A DNA stretch of 51,983 bases from Branchiostoma floridae (Eukaryota; Chordata; Leptocardii; Amphioxiformes; Branchiostomatidae), in NCBI RefSeq assembly GCF_000003815.2, contig NC_049990.1, positions 988,830 to 1,040,812 of the forward strand, written 5' to 3'. A program made the translations under genes and the position numbers. The notes under the pieces are model-generated. The model worked only from the letters and a program-made list of their open reading frames with translations. It was not told where the DNA came from and made no database searches. Below, piece by piece: positions 39,826-49,789 of this stretch; position 1 is the stretch's first letter; every line of letters starts with the position of its first letter.

Positions 39826-41475
39826 ACTGCAGACGAAAGCTATATTTCGTTTGAAACTGATCTATTCTACTGCGATGAATGCAAGCATTCTTCACCCTTT
39901 GTAGTCACGTATATGAGAGAATAAAGATGCTATAAAACTTTTGAGCCTTCACTAACTGCCGTTACATCTCAAATGCAGCTTGTAGCAATTAAAATCTAAC
40001 CATCTTTTATACGCCAAGACATATAACCACTACAGAAATAGATCTTCACTACAAAGAAACGAGCGCTCAGCGATGAAAACACATGAGATCTCGTACAGAG
40101 GTAATAAGTAAACGCTTGCTGGATCCGTCCCACTATATCAAACTATACCATCTTAAACTTCAGGCGATTTTGGAAAGCCATATTTCGTTCAAAACTGATC
40201 TATTCTGTTGCGATTAATACAAGCATCCTTCACCCTTTTAGTCACGTATTTGAGAGAATAAAGATACTATAAAACGTCTGAGCTTTCACTAACTGCGGTT
40301 ACATCTCAAATGCAGCTTGTACTAAAAAAATCTAACCATCTTTTATAGGCCAAGACATATAACCACTACAAAAATATATCTTCACTGCAAAGAAACAAGC
40401 ACACAGTGATGGAAACACATGAGATCTCGTACAGAGGTAATAAGTAAACGCTTGCTGGATCCGTCCCCCTATATCAAACTATACCATCTAACTTCAGGCG
40501 ATTTTGGAAAGCCATATTTCGTTCAAAACTGATCTATTCTACTGCGATGAATGCAAGCATCCTTCACCCTTTGTAGTCACGTATAGGAGAGAATAAAGAT
40601 ACTATAAAACGTCTGAGCCTGACTATCTGCCGTTACATCTCAAATGCAGCTGGTATTAAAAAAATCTAACCATCTTTCAAACACCAAGACATATAACCAC
40701 TACAGAAATAGATCTTATTACAAAGAAACGAGAACCCAGCGATGAAAACACATGAGATCGTGTACAGAGGTAATATTATATTAAGTAAACGTTTGCTTGA
40801 TCCGTCCCACTATATCAAACTATACCAGCTAACTGCAGGCGATTTTGGAAAGCCATATATCTCGTTCAAAACTGATCTATTCTGTTGCGATCAATACAAG
40901 CATCCTTCACCCTTTGTAGTCACGTATATGACAGAATAAAGATACTATAAAACGTCTGGGCCTTCACTCACTACCGAACATCTCAAATGCAGCTTGTATA
41001 AAAAAATCTCTTTATACAGAAATAAATCTTCACTACAAAGGAGCACCCAGCGATGAGAACACATGAGATCTCGTACAGAGGTAATAATATTGTTTGCTGG
41101 ATCCGCCCCACTATATTACACTATACCATCTAACTGCAGGCATTTTTCGGTAGCCATTTTTCGTTCGAAACTGATCTATTCTACTGTGCAGTTAGGCGAT
41201 TAATAAAATCATTCTTCACTCCTTGTAGTCACGTATTTGAAGATATTATGATACTATAAAAACTTCTGATTGTTCCCCAACTGCCATTACATCCGAACTA
41301 AGGCTTGCTCTATAGATCTAACCATCTTTTATAGGGCAAGACATATAACCACTACAGAAATAGATCTTCACTACAAAGAAACAAGCACCCAGTGATGAAA
41401 ACACACGAGCCCCTGTATATAAAGGTAATAACAGCGTTTGCCTGAAATGTCCCTCTATATCACTCCGCACCATCT
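39826..41475. repeat. Local satellite, five units of about 330 bp
   Basis: Units start near 39826, 40158, 40494, 40832 and 41138. Shared words: GGCGATTTTGGAAAGCCATA, TTTCGTTCAAAACTGATCTA, TTCACCCTTTGTAGTCACGT, GAGAATAAAGATACTATAAA, CATCTCAAATGCAGCTTGTA, CAAGACATATAACCACTACA, ACACATGAGATCTCGTACAG, and GCTTGCTGGATCCGTCCC. Each unit includes an AATAAAGA and a TATAAAA word, which makes transcription of the array possible but unproven. Confidence 0.92.
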
Positions 41476-41479
41476 AACC

Positions 41480-41770
41480 CCGCCATACGCACAGCCTTTG
41501 AGGCCAGCGCGGTGATTCGTCAGTTTTGACATGTGACAGTTATGACGTATGGCGGTGTCACGGCCCGTATTGATTTTGATTGGACGCGAGCCTTTAAATC
41601 TGTCCGGGCAATATCTGTCGCTACGGGCCCTTCCCATAAATCATCGCGGGAGGTCAGAGGTCGCCTTTTGAAGAGGTTGTCGTTGCGCCAAATACAATGA
41701 TGATTGATCCTCTGTCTCGTAACGCGATATGCTTCAGCCATGTTGTTATGATGACAGATTCGTGCCTGAT
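41480..41770. promoter_or_regulatory. Candidate cis-regulatory element with DR1 and Hox/Pbx-like words
   Basis: Single-copy, GC-richer patch immediately after the satellite. Contains AGGTCAGAGGTCG (41651-41663, direct repeat with 1-bp spacer as bound by RXR/HNF4/COUP-type receptors), CCCATAAATCATC (41632-41644, posterior-Hox/Cdx-like), GATGATTGATCC (41699-41710, Pbx-like) and two ATTGATTTTGATTGG words. No coding signature in either strand. Confidence 0.38.
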
Positions 41771-42330
41771 CAGTGACGATATTTGTGATCTAGTGGAGCA
41801 GGTAATTCAATATCCTGCAGCCATGTTGATGGCATCTTGCTAGCGACATAGCATCAAACAAACGTAACAAATGTATAGAATAAAATTGAACGACCTAGGC
41901 AATTGCTTTCTCATGTATTAGACAATGGAGAAGTTTGCTTCGTCAAAGGAAGCAAGGAGACCACGTAAATCAAGGCGCACCTACTAATAAGAACCACAGA
42001 GACGGGAGACGGGATAAACTTTCTTGCACCTGCTTACGTCACGTATCTGTGAGGTCACGTGTTGACTGTGCATTCGAACCTGACGAAGGCTTAAGTAGAG
42101 AACGTTGTGTCTGTTACCGTGAAGACCAACACAGATGTACTTCCTTTCTACTGAGCAGTGTATTTTGTCTAGTTCTGACGGCCCCTGTAACAAGTGAATC
42201 GTCCCCAAAGTCCCACCTCACCCTCCCATGAATGATCGGTCCCCACCTGCCGATAATCCACCCCCGCCTCTCCTGCCGTCCCACCATCAAACTCAAACCT
42301 TGAAATCGAAATTATCGATCCCGCCGGGCG
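41771..42330. other. Intergenic, no gene seen
   Basis: Includes a GGTCACGTG word near 42052 and a C-rich stretch 42210-42290. Frames have no domains. Confidence 0.4.
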
Positions 42331-42334
42331 GACA

Positions 42335-43095
42335 GTTGGTAATGACGGATGAGCCTCTACAGTGGCCAGCATGCATGGACAAACGTGTGCATGGACAAAC
42401 GTGTACAGCAGTGAACCTGGCAACTATGGTCATACATCAAAATGACTGGATTCCTACAGGTGCTAAACTTTTCTCATTCTACACAGGTGTGAAAATGGGT
42501 ACCTGAGGTAAAAAGGTACCCTACGTAATGACGGATGTACCTCTACAGTGCCCAGCATGTCTGCATGGAACAACATGCACAGTAACGAACTTGGGAACTA
42601 TGGTCGTCCATCAAAATGCCCGGGTTTCGACAGGTGCTTTCCTCACTCTACCCAGGTGTAAAAATGAGCACCTGAGGTAAAAAGGTACCCTGCGTATTGA
42701 CGGATGTACCACTACAGTGGGTAGCATGTCTGCATGGACAAACGTGTACAGCAGCGAAGTTAGGAACTATGGTCGTGGATCAAACTGCCTGGATTCTTAC
42801 AGGTGCTAAACTTTCCTCACTCTGCCCAGGTGTAAAATGGGCGCCTCAGGTAATAAGGTACCCTTAACTTCGTAGTTGACGGATCTGTATCTGTATCGCC
42901 AGTATAACCGCCGTTCGGCGTAACACACCAGCTAACACACGGATGTTCTGCTACTAGAACCAACATGAACAGCAACGAACTTGAATTTTGGGAACAATGG
43001 TCGTTCGTCAAAATGCCCGGATTCAGACAGGTTTTACATGTGTTAAACTTTTCTCACTTTGCCCAGTAAAAATACGTACCTGACTAACCTAAGGC
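42335..43095. repeat. Tandem array of about 180-bp units related to SINE family 2 tails
   Basis: Units near 42335, 42525, 42690 and 42875 share AATGACGGATGTACCTCTAC, AGTG.CCAGCATGTCTGCATGG, ACTATGGTCGT.CATCAAAAT, ACAGGTGCTAAACTTTCCTC and CCCAGGTGTAAAAATGG..ACCTGAGGTAA. The last two words match the tail region of the family-2 SINEs at 4490 and 23309. The fourth unit contains the minisatellite monomer inserted at 42884-42932. Confidence 0.72.
42884..42932 (-). repeat. Solitary inverted copy of the 56-bp minisatellite monomer
   Basis: CTGTATCTGTATCGCCAGTA, TAACCGCCGTTCGGCGTAAC and ACACCAGCT are the reverse complement of the 26.9-27.7 kb unit with few changes. It lies inside the fourth SINE-tail unit, 15 kb from the array, so the monomer has dispersed or derives from a mobile element. 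Confidence 0.88.
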
Positions 43096-43390
43096 AAAAG
43101 ACGGTGGAAGGAGAGAGATGGGCTTGACTTCCCCGTCGTGCCCTACACGGTATTGGCTAGGGTACGGTATTGAAAAGTGGATTGATAGCCCAGTAAATGC
43201 CCTTAAGGACTAAAGGAGGCTATGCGTGGGACTACAAACTATGAAATATGGCAAAAAGGACGGCCCATATACATCAGGACGGGCTCAATTGTGTCTGTAT
43301 AGGCCAACATGATTGTGCTGCAAAGAATTTAATAACGCTCGTCCATCAAAACGTATGGATTTTCTAACCATAACCTGAGGAAAAAAGCAA
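43096..43390. other. Intergenic, no gene seen
   Basis: GGCCCATATACATCAGGACG near 43264 recurs diverged near 45805 (GCCGATATACATCAGGTCTG). Otherwise unremarkable. Confidence 0.4.
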
Positions 43391-43394
43391 AGAG

Positions 43395-43560
43395 AGACGA
43401 AGACGAATCATCAGAGCGGTCCAACCTGGTGACCACACCATCGGGCGCTCGCCGGGATCTCTACGGTGCTGTGAGGGTAGCCGGCCCGTCCAGTTAATTA
43501 GCGCAGGCCGGGGGAGTTTTTACGGGGATGGGTAGGCTTCATCGAGCCCGATGCTAGCGG
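43395..43560. promoter_or_regulatory. Candidate conserved noncoding element with TTAATTA
   Basis: GC-rich single-copy patch: GCGGTCCAACCTGGTGACCA, CACCATCGGGCGCTCGCCGG, then CCGTCCAGTTAATTAGCGCAG (TTAATTA at 43494-43500). ACCACACC (Runx-type) is at about 43435. Motif evidence only. Confidence 0.33.
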
Positions 43561-43569
43561 CAAAAACTG

Positions 43570-44060
43570 AAAAGGCTGGCTACAATACTCTCCAAGAAAA
43601 GATTAAGCTCCGGCTATTTTTAAACGTTTTTTCTAGTCGTTTTTATCGGGCTTTCTATTTTTCATGTTTCTTTAGTCCGCCAGTTAGGTTTTGACAATTC
43701 AAGATACAGTACAAAATAGAGAGCCAGATAAAAACGACTAAAAACCGTTTAACAACAGTCGGGGCCTAACCTCTGTTGGAGAGTAGACTTCAAGCCTCTA
43801 GCGGCGAAATCTCAAAAGACCAGCTACAATATTTTCCAAGCAGAGGTTAGACGTCGGCTACTTTATTTTTACGTTTTTGATAGTAATTTTTAATAGGCTT
43901 TCTATTTTGTCATGTTTCTTAAAGTCTACCAGTTAGGGTTTGTCAATACAATACAATACAATACAAAATAGAAATCCCGATAGAAACGACTAAACAAAAA
44001 CGTTAATAAAAGGCCGGAGCCTAACCTCTGCTTAGAAAGTAGACTAGAAGCTAAAGCCTC
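43570..44060. repeat. 244-bp tandem duplication of a MITE plus flank
   Basis: Unit: GCTAGCGGC...AAAAG.C..GCTACAA, then a TACTCTCC-family MITE, then TAGACT...AAGCCTCTAGCGGCG. MITE copies are at 43586-43785 and 43830-44041, with TIRs TACTCTCCAAG... and ...CTCTGTTGGAGAGTA; inner words ATCGGGCTTTCTATTTT and AAAATAGA.A.CC. Both flanks are duplicated, so the second copy arose by segmental duplication rather than transposition. Confidence 0.85.
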
Positions 44061-44186
44061 TAGCGGCGAAATCTCCAAAGACCAGTCATCAGACAGGCCG
44101 ACAGAAGCTGATCGATGTTTAGAGCCGGGAGAAGAAGAAAACCTTCCATGAAAATACTTGAAAATTGCCGTGCTACATTATCGCTA

Positions 44187-44535
44187 AAGCCTGGGGCACA
44201 ACCCGCCGTACGTGCAATTTTTCCGTACGTTTTTTTTGGAGGCCACGTCCGCCACGTATTCCTGAAAACGTTCAGTCTGTACATGGCAGGTGCGTCGCCC
44301 GTACTGGCACGTACGGAGGGCGAATCCGCAGCCCGAACGCAGAGAAAGTTCTGCATGCACTTAAATTTCTACGTCGTGTCTGCGTGCTCCCATGCGCCAA
44401 ATCCGTGGGAATCGCCACGTGTTCGTACGGAGACGGTACTTACCACTTACGGATACCAAAAGATTGCCCACGTTTTGGCACGTAGACAGCACGCACTTGC
44501 AAGTACGGCGGGTTGTGTCCTTAGCTTAACGCTGT
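44187..44535. mobile_element. MITE with CACAACCCGCCGTAC termini
   Basis: AAGCCTGGGGCACAACCCGC...CGTACGTGCA and TGCAAGTACGGCGGGTTGTG...TCCTTAGCTT form an inverted repeat of about 30 bp. The interior is rich in CACGTA / CGTACGG words. The 156- and 106-residue frames crossing it have no protein similarity I recognise. TSD unresolved. Confidence 0.75.
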
Positions 44536-44579
44536 TCTCTGATGATTATGTTATCAGCCAGAGTATTGGAAACGTTGAC

Positions 44580-45380
44580 CAATAAAAGGTCGAACTCTCC
44601 GTGTGTAAAGTTAGCTGACAAATTTGGTAACAAGAATCGTTCATTTTCATTGCTGGAAAGGTTTACTGAAGAAATCCATTAGTTTTTGAGAGACGTTTTA
44701 AGTATAATAACTGGAAGAAAAGAAAACGGAAAATAAGACGTATTGGATATTTAGAATGGCGGCCTAGCTGTCTTAATCTAAGGGAATGGCGACCAAGGTA
44801 TTTGCCAACCACTAGCTGTTGTCTATCAAACCACAAAGTCAGTAACAAAATTTTCTATAATCATTCAGCTAAGCCATCCTTGGCTAAGCATATATTGTCG
44901 ATACAACCGCTTAGTAAAAACTCGTATTAGCTAGGAACACTGGAAGAGTGGACATTTATCATCAATTAGATTAAAAGGTCAACCTCTCTTCATGTAAAAG
45001 ATGTCTGCCGACAAATCTGATAATCATTCATATCAATTACCGGAAAAGGTCGCTTAAAGAATCGGCCATCTTATTAGAGACCTTCTTTAACTAAGATAAC
45101 TGGAAGAAAACAACCTTAGAATGAAGACAGATCAGCTATTTGGAAGATCGGCTTGTCTTCATCTTGGGAAATGTCGACCAAAACATTTTCTAACCACTGT
45201 TATCCATCACATATTAGCCAGGAAGAGTGGATATTTCTCCTAATTACGCTAATAGGTACTTAGTACTAGTCCTTAGTATTGGTCCTTAGTATAGTACCTT
45301 AGAACGAGGATCGGCCTGTCTTCATCTAAAGAAATGTCGACCAAGGCATTTGCTAACTACTGTTATCCATCAAATCTTTA
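44580..45380. repeat. Degenerate tandem units
   Basis: TAACTGGAAGAAAA.AA...ATTTGGA...GGC.TGTCTT.ATCT..GGAA.TG.CGACCAA...CTAACCACTGTTATCCATCA recurs at 44705-44825, 45095-45210 and 45300-45370. TACTTAGTACTAGTCCTTAG is a short internal repeat near 45255. Confidence 0.55.
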
Positions 45381-45985
45381 AGAAACCTCCAGGCCACTTT
45401 TTATTGGGGGGGGGGGGTGTTAAAATTGCCCATGATTCAAAGAAAAGAAAGTTGACAACAAAATTCCCCATATAATGAGGCAGCTAATCACTATTGTCGA
45501 TATGACCGCTTAGCAAAAACCTAACGAAATACAGAAATGATTATGGTGTGTCACAGTATTGGTTGGTTTACTGTATAATACATGACAAACAATTAAAAAA
45601 AAACTTGTGTTATGCGTGTATAACATGCAAGCCAAAAAGACTTTTACACGACCGACGATTCCACCAACCTAACCTTTCAATCACCCCCCTGAGAGTAGTG
45701 GTACGTCCCGCCTTGAACCCTTTAATGTATCACAACGGAAAATCGATGGGATCAGATCGGAGCTAAGTGCCGCAGAATGGATGAAATATCTCCTGTACGG
45801 GGCCTGCCGATATACATCAGGTCTGCGCAATCAAGTACGTGATAGCAAGGAGTTAAACCTCCTTAGTTAGTTATATAGGATATCCAGTAAAAAGGTGTGT
45901 GTATGTTTGTCAAAGTGTGTGAGGAGGGCCACATAAACACATACACACACATAGAAAGAGATGGGGAGAGGCTGATAAACAGAGA
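45381..45985. other. Intergenic, no gene seen
   Basis: A run of about 11 G at 45405-45416; otherwise unremarkable. Confidence 0.4.
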
Positions 45986-45989
45986 ATGA

Positions 45990-46120
45990 CACACACACGC
46001 GCACACGCACATGCACAAACACTCACACACACGCACACACACACACACACACTCACGCACACACAGACACACACACACACGCACATACACACACACACAC
46101 ACTCACGCACACACACACAA
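45990..46120. repeat. (CA)n microsatellite
   Basis: CACACACGCAC repeats with TCACGCA interruptions. Confidence 0.97.
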
Positions 46121-46745
46121 CCAACAATGAAACCCACTGGCACTTACTCGCTGCAACGGCTTGTGAACCTAGTTGCCCTTGAGACGTCAGGATTTAGGAT
46201 CCTATTTTAGGATGATCTACATCTGTCCTGACTCATTCTTCTAGGATTCGTTAAATTTTTCTATAGATACATAGCTACTTGTTGTGATGTCTCTTCAGGG
46301 CAGCCACTCCAGTTCAGCCTTATTCTATTCATCAGCAGCCCTGAAGTCTCAAGAGCCACAATCGAACAATTGTCATGCTGGCCCCATCCTATTATCCTGC
46401 GTGATTTACTCTTAGGGGCCACGGACGACATTGCCTGCCAACAAATTACCATCAAAAAACACGACTAGACCTATCAGGATCAGGAATTAAAGAGTTGACG
46501 GGATACGCAATTTGTTTTTCTTTAGAAAAATATAGTTAAGTGACAATTCAGGAGTTTAGATAGGTGATAAATGAAAAACTTTCTTGCTGGACAATTGTAC
46601 ATGATACAATGTATGGCAACAACTATTACACAAAGTACAAAATAGAGGTATAGGATAAATCTTAAAAACCTAGTTAAAATAACAATAAGGGCTGACATAA
46701 TTCTTGTAACGTATTAGAACGCAGTTACACACTCTAAAAGGGTCG
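46121..46745. other. Intergenic, no gene seen
   Basis: GAGACGTCAGGATTTAGGAT and CCTGAAGTCTCAAGAG words; no element or gene resolved. The left part of the following LINE fragment may begin near 46680. Confidence 0.4.
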
Positions 46746-46749
46746 TCAC

Positions 46750-47143
46750 AAAAATATACCAGCTGAAAAGAGAATGTGTCCCATCTGCAAAGACAGTGTT
46801 GAAGACGACTATCATTTCCTGATGATATGCCCGTATTACAATGAAGAAAGGAAAAAGTTATTGACAATGTATAATAACGGAACAACATTACCTAAAACAA
46901 GCAGAGAAATATTCGATGTACTTCTATCATGTCCCGACTCCATATCTGTGCACCTAGGTCAATTTATATATAATGCTATGCAAAAGAGAAGTAGTGCCTT
47001 AACAATGTGAAATACACTATGCCGCCATATTTTCTATCTTGCTAGACTAGTATACTGATGTAAGTAGTTTGTAGTTGTTAGTTATACGTAATTTGCCATA
47101 CATTGTACCTGTTGCAATCGTTGTGCAATAAACTTGACTTGAC
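46750..47143 (+). mobile_element. 5'-truncated LINE: C-terminal end of the reverse-transcriptase ORF and 3' UTR
   Basis: The frame to 47010 encodes KGRHKNIPAEKRMCPICKDS followed by VEDDYHFLMICPYYNEERKK. This is the Cys-x2-Cys...His-x4-Cys-Pro-x-Tyr pattern found after the RT domain at the C-terminus of many non-LTR retrotransposon ORF2 proteins. Upstream the frame is closed by a stop and probable frameshift. The stop codon at 47008 is followed by about 130 bp of UTR with AATAAA (47127-47132), ending TTGACTTGACTC. A related UTR word (GCCATAC.TTGTACC..G..CAATTGTTGTGCAATAA) is at 39370-39415. Non-functional remnant. Confidence 0.85.
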
Positions 47144-47149
47144 TCTCAT

Positions 47150-47190
47150 ACCCCCCCCCTTCCCCCCCCCCCCCACACACACACACATAC
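47150..47190. repeat. Poly-C and CA tract
   Basis: Runs of 9 and 13 C separated by TTC-type breaks, then (CA)8, directly after the LINE end. Confidence 0.95.
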
Positions 47191-47199
47191 ATGTACGCA

Positions 47200-47850
47200 C
47201 AGAGCAAAAGCACATAAAACAGCTCCAGTTTAAGCTTAAACTCTTACTTGCGGGTACGGACCAACCTGTTACAAACCGGACGCGAAGAAGAGAAAACGTC
47301 AACAGAAATCAATTATCGGGATTGGCGCGCTAAGTCAGGTAAGCTGCTGCCCTTCAGGCCGGATTAGGGGGGATTTTAGGCGGATTATAGGGATAAGGGC
47401 ATACGTCAACAGGACTGGTCACTCGATGGGCTATATAAGATTAAATCTGGGGTTGTCATTGCAAAGATATTAAAGTAAATAGGAGACAGGAAAAACAAGA
47501 AGGAAAGAAGATAAATGACAAAAACGAAAGACATTAAAAGAATGCCAACGGAGTAAGAAAAAGCATGGAAATATAGAGTGAAAGGAAAAGATGCAAAGGC
47601 CATTGTCTATAGTCATTGATATGGTCACTAGACGATAACAACCTGCCAACATATAGATAAAGTAAGAATGTCTTTTAGCAGAATGTCCTACTACAAACAG
47701 CTATTCTAGATAGATTATGAACTCATTTTAGATATGACAGAGTAAGTGTTTCCATCACATTTAACAATAATAGTAGGGGTCCTCCCTGTTGCAAAGTCAT
47801 CTCAGTCCAAGCCCACAGTCTAACCCTTGGTAGCTCATCCTCAACAATTA
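47200..47850. other. Intergenic, no gene seen
   Basis: Frames are short and domain-free. GGATTAGGGGGGATTTTAGG-like G runs near 47360. Confidence 0.4.
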
Positions 47851-47851
47851 G

Positions 47852-48015
47852 CCAGTGCAATGGCCGGTGTTCGCCTTGAATTCGGTAGGTCGTGAGTTCG
47901 ATCCCCAGCCGAGTGGGGAAGAGTGCACGTCACTACCAGCTAACTAGCCCAATACTGTAGTGGCTTGCAAAAAATGTGTGGCCCAAGGGCTAAAGAAATG
48001 AAGATGAGCGCCAGA
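47852..48015 (+). mobile_element. tRNA-derived SINE, family 1, internally deleted copy
   Basis: GTGCAATGGCC...TGTTCGCCTTG..TTCGG.AGGTCGTGAGTTCGATCCCC matches 29381 onward, with part of the A-box lost. The middle is deleted, and CACTACCAGCTAACTAGCCC...GTGGCCCAAGGGC...GCGCC follows. Confidence 0.85.
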
Positions 48016-48430
48016 CCGTAGTATCTGTTACAAATGTACGGTCTATAGCTTAATCTTTAATCCACAACAGACAACCTTCTGTACCAGTGTGGCAGAAACA
48101 TCAGCAAGTTGATGGTGGCCACCTTAACACTAAGAAGAAGAAGAACAATTATCCCCAACAGTAGGCGTGTCCCCGGTGGGTAGGACCGAACCCCACGCGT
48201 TTAGGATCAGCCAGGCAGTCATGTAATCATAAACCCTGTAGGATATCCCACAGGATCTGCCCTAATGGTCGCACAGCCATCCCTCAGCACTTAGGGAACT
48301 CCCACACACAGAAAATAACGACTAGTAGGCGCACAGCCTATCGTAAGGGAGGGCAGCCTCAGAAGTTGCGCCTGCACCTGTTTTGCCCTCCCATTCACTC
48401 ACTGTGATAAATCCCAAGAAAGAACTAAAG
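48016..48430. other. Intergenic, no gene seen
   Basis: Nothing recognised beyond short AAGAAG runs. Confidence 0.4.
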
Positions 48431-49700
48431 CCCGGGGTGGGATGGCTCAATATTGACGCATGTCGACATCACAGGCTTTTATAACGTCCTTCATTGGTTA
48501 TCGTGTTTAACTGTGTTTAAAGAGAGCCGCTTCCCAGCAGTTAGCTCGCTTAAGAAACAATCACACTTAGAATGAAGACTACGCACAGCTTGTTTGTGAG
48601 ATGTCCCAAAATCGACTCTTTCCGACATCACAACCTTTGATAATTACGTTCTACATCGGCCGTTTGTACCACTCTGTTTAAAGATAGCCGCTTTCTGAGC
48701 ACGCTTAAGACAAAGCACACTTAACTAACGGATAGGCAGAGTACATCCCAGTGTGTGTGTGAGATGGCCCCACTATTTAAAACTTATTGTGTTGATAAGT
48801 GTCACAAGTGTTTACAAATGTCAACACCACAAGTTCTGATAACGACCTTGATTTGTTATCTGAACCATTACGAGTCGCCTTCAAAACACGCTTAGTCACC
48901 AAACATGCTTTAATAAAGAAGTGTAGGTGTATACCCAGGTGTAAGATGGCTCAAACCTAACACTTATCAACACAAGTTTTGGTAATTACTTTCATGGGTT
49001 ATCTGAATCGCTGAGTTTACACACTTAACTGGAGAGTAGGCGTACATCGTTATGTGAGATGGCTTAAAATAAGTAATTCGCAACCAACAGGCTTTACAAT
49101 GTTTACTGTCTTCAATGGATATCTTAACCACTATACTTTAGAGCGACACATTTGAGGCCCCTCATTTGGAGCACGCATTTAGCACCCACAATAGGCATAC
49201 ATCACTGGTTGTTCCCTGGCTCAAATCCACACTTCTTAACCAATAGGATTTAACTATTATCAACTCTATTGGAAAGCTGTGTTATACGTTTAGAATAGAC
49301 TAGGATAGAATACATGAGAAAAGCAGTTGTAAGGTATCCCCTCCCCGAAAGTTAGAGAACCAGCCCCGGAGAGACAGGGGTAGTCTGGGACAAACTAGGT
49401 CAGCAAGTCAGTCTGGTTGAGGAATCCAGGGAAGGAAGTCTGGACAGGAGGTCCGGGAAAGGAGTCTGGATTTTGGAAAGATTGTAACATCTTGGACAGA
49501 GTGGAATAAACAAGTGTGAACTGCAAGACGTCTCCGAATCTTCAATCGGAAAAGAACCTGAATCTAACAAGCTGAACCACTAAGTAATATAAGGAGCCGG
49601 CATGTCAGCACGCTTAAGCACGGAACACACTTAAACTGAAAAGTAGGCACACGTCCAAGTATAAAACGGTTCAAATGTGAATACGGCCTTAATCACTGCA
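48431..49700. repeat. Diverged local satellite, about seven units of 150-200 bp
   Basis: Degenerate units share GTGAGATGGC.C.AAA, ACA.CACAA..TTTGATAAT.AC, TTGGTTATCTGAACCA, GTTTA.AG..AGCCGC, and AGCACGCTTAA...ACACACTTAA. Starts are near 48431, 48590, 48760, 48945, 49055, 49170 and 49590. The theme returns at 51630-51983. A solo LTR sits in one unit. Confidence 0.7.
49275..49574. mobile_element. Solo LTR (290 bp) with 5-bp TSD
   Basis: The LTR spans 49280-49569. It starts TGTTATACG and ends AATCTAACA, giving the terminal inverted repeat TGTTA/TAACA. It is flanked by AGCTG at 49275-49279 and 49570-49574. AATAAA at 49505-49510, about 60 bp before the end, gives an R/U5-like arrangement. The host satellite reads through across the insertion. 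No internal retrotransposon sequence or second LTR is nearby, so it is a recombinant solo LTR. The superfamily (Gypsy or BEL) cannot be told from this. Confidence 0.86.
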
Positions 49701-49789
49701 TAGCCCATGAGCTATTGTGGTTTAAGAAATTCAACCTTTCAGCACCCTGGAGAACTCAACACTTAGGCACAGGATACTCTTCGTGTGAT

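Noticed and set aside
44115-44585. 156-residue plus-strand frame
   Set aside because: It lies almost wholly inside a MITE whose inverted termini explain the sequence.
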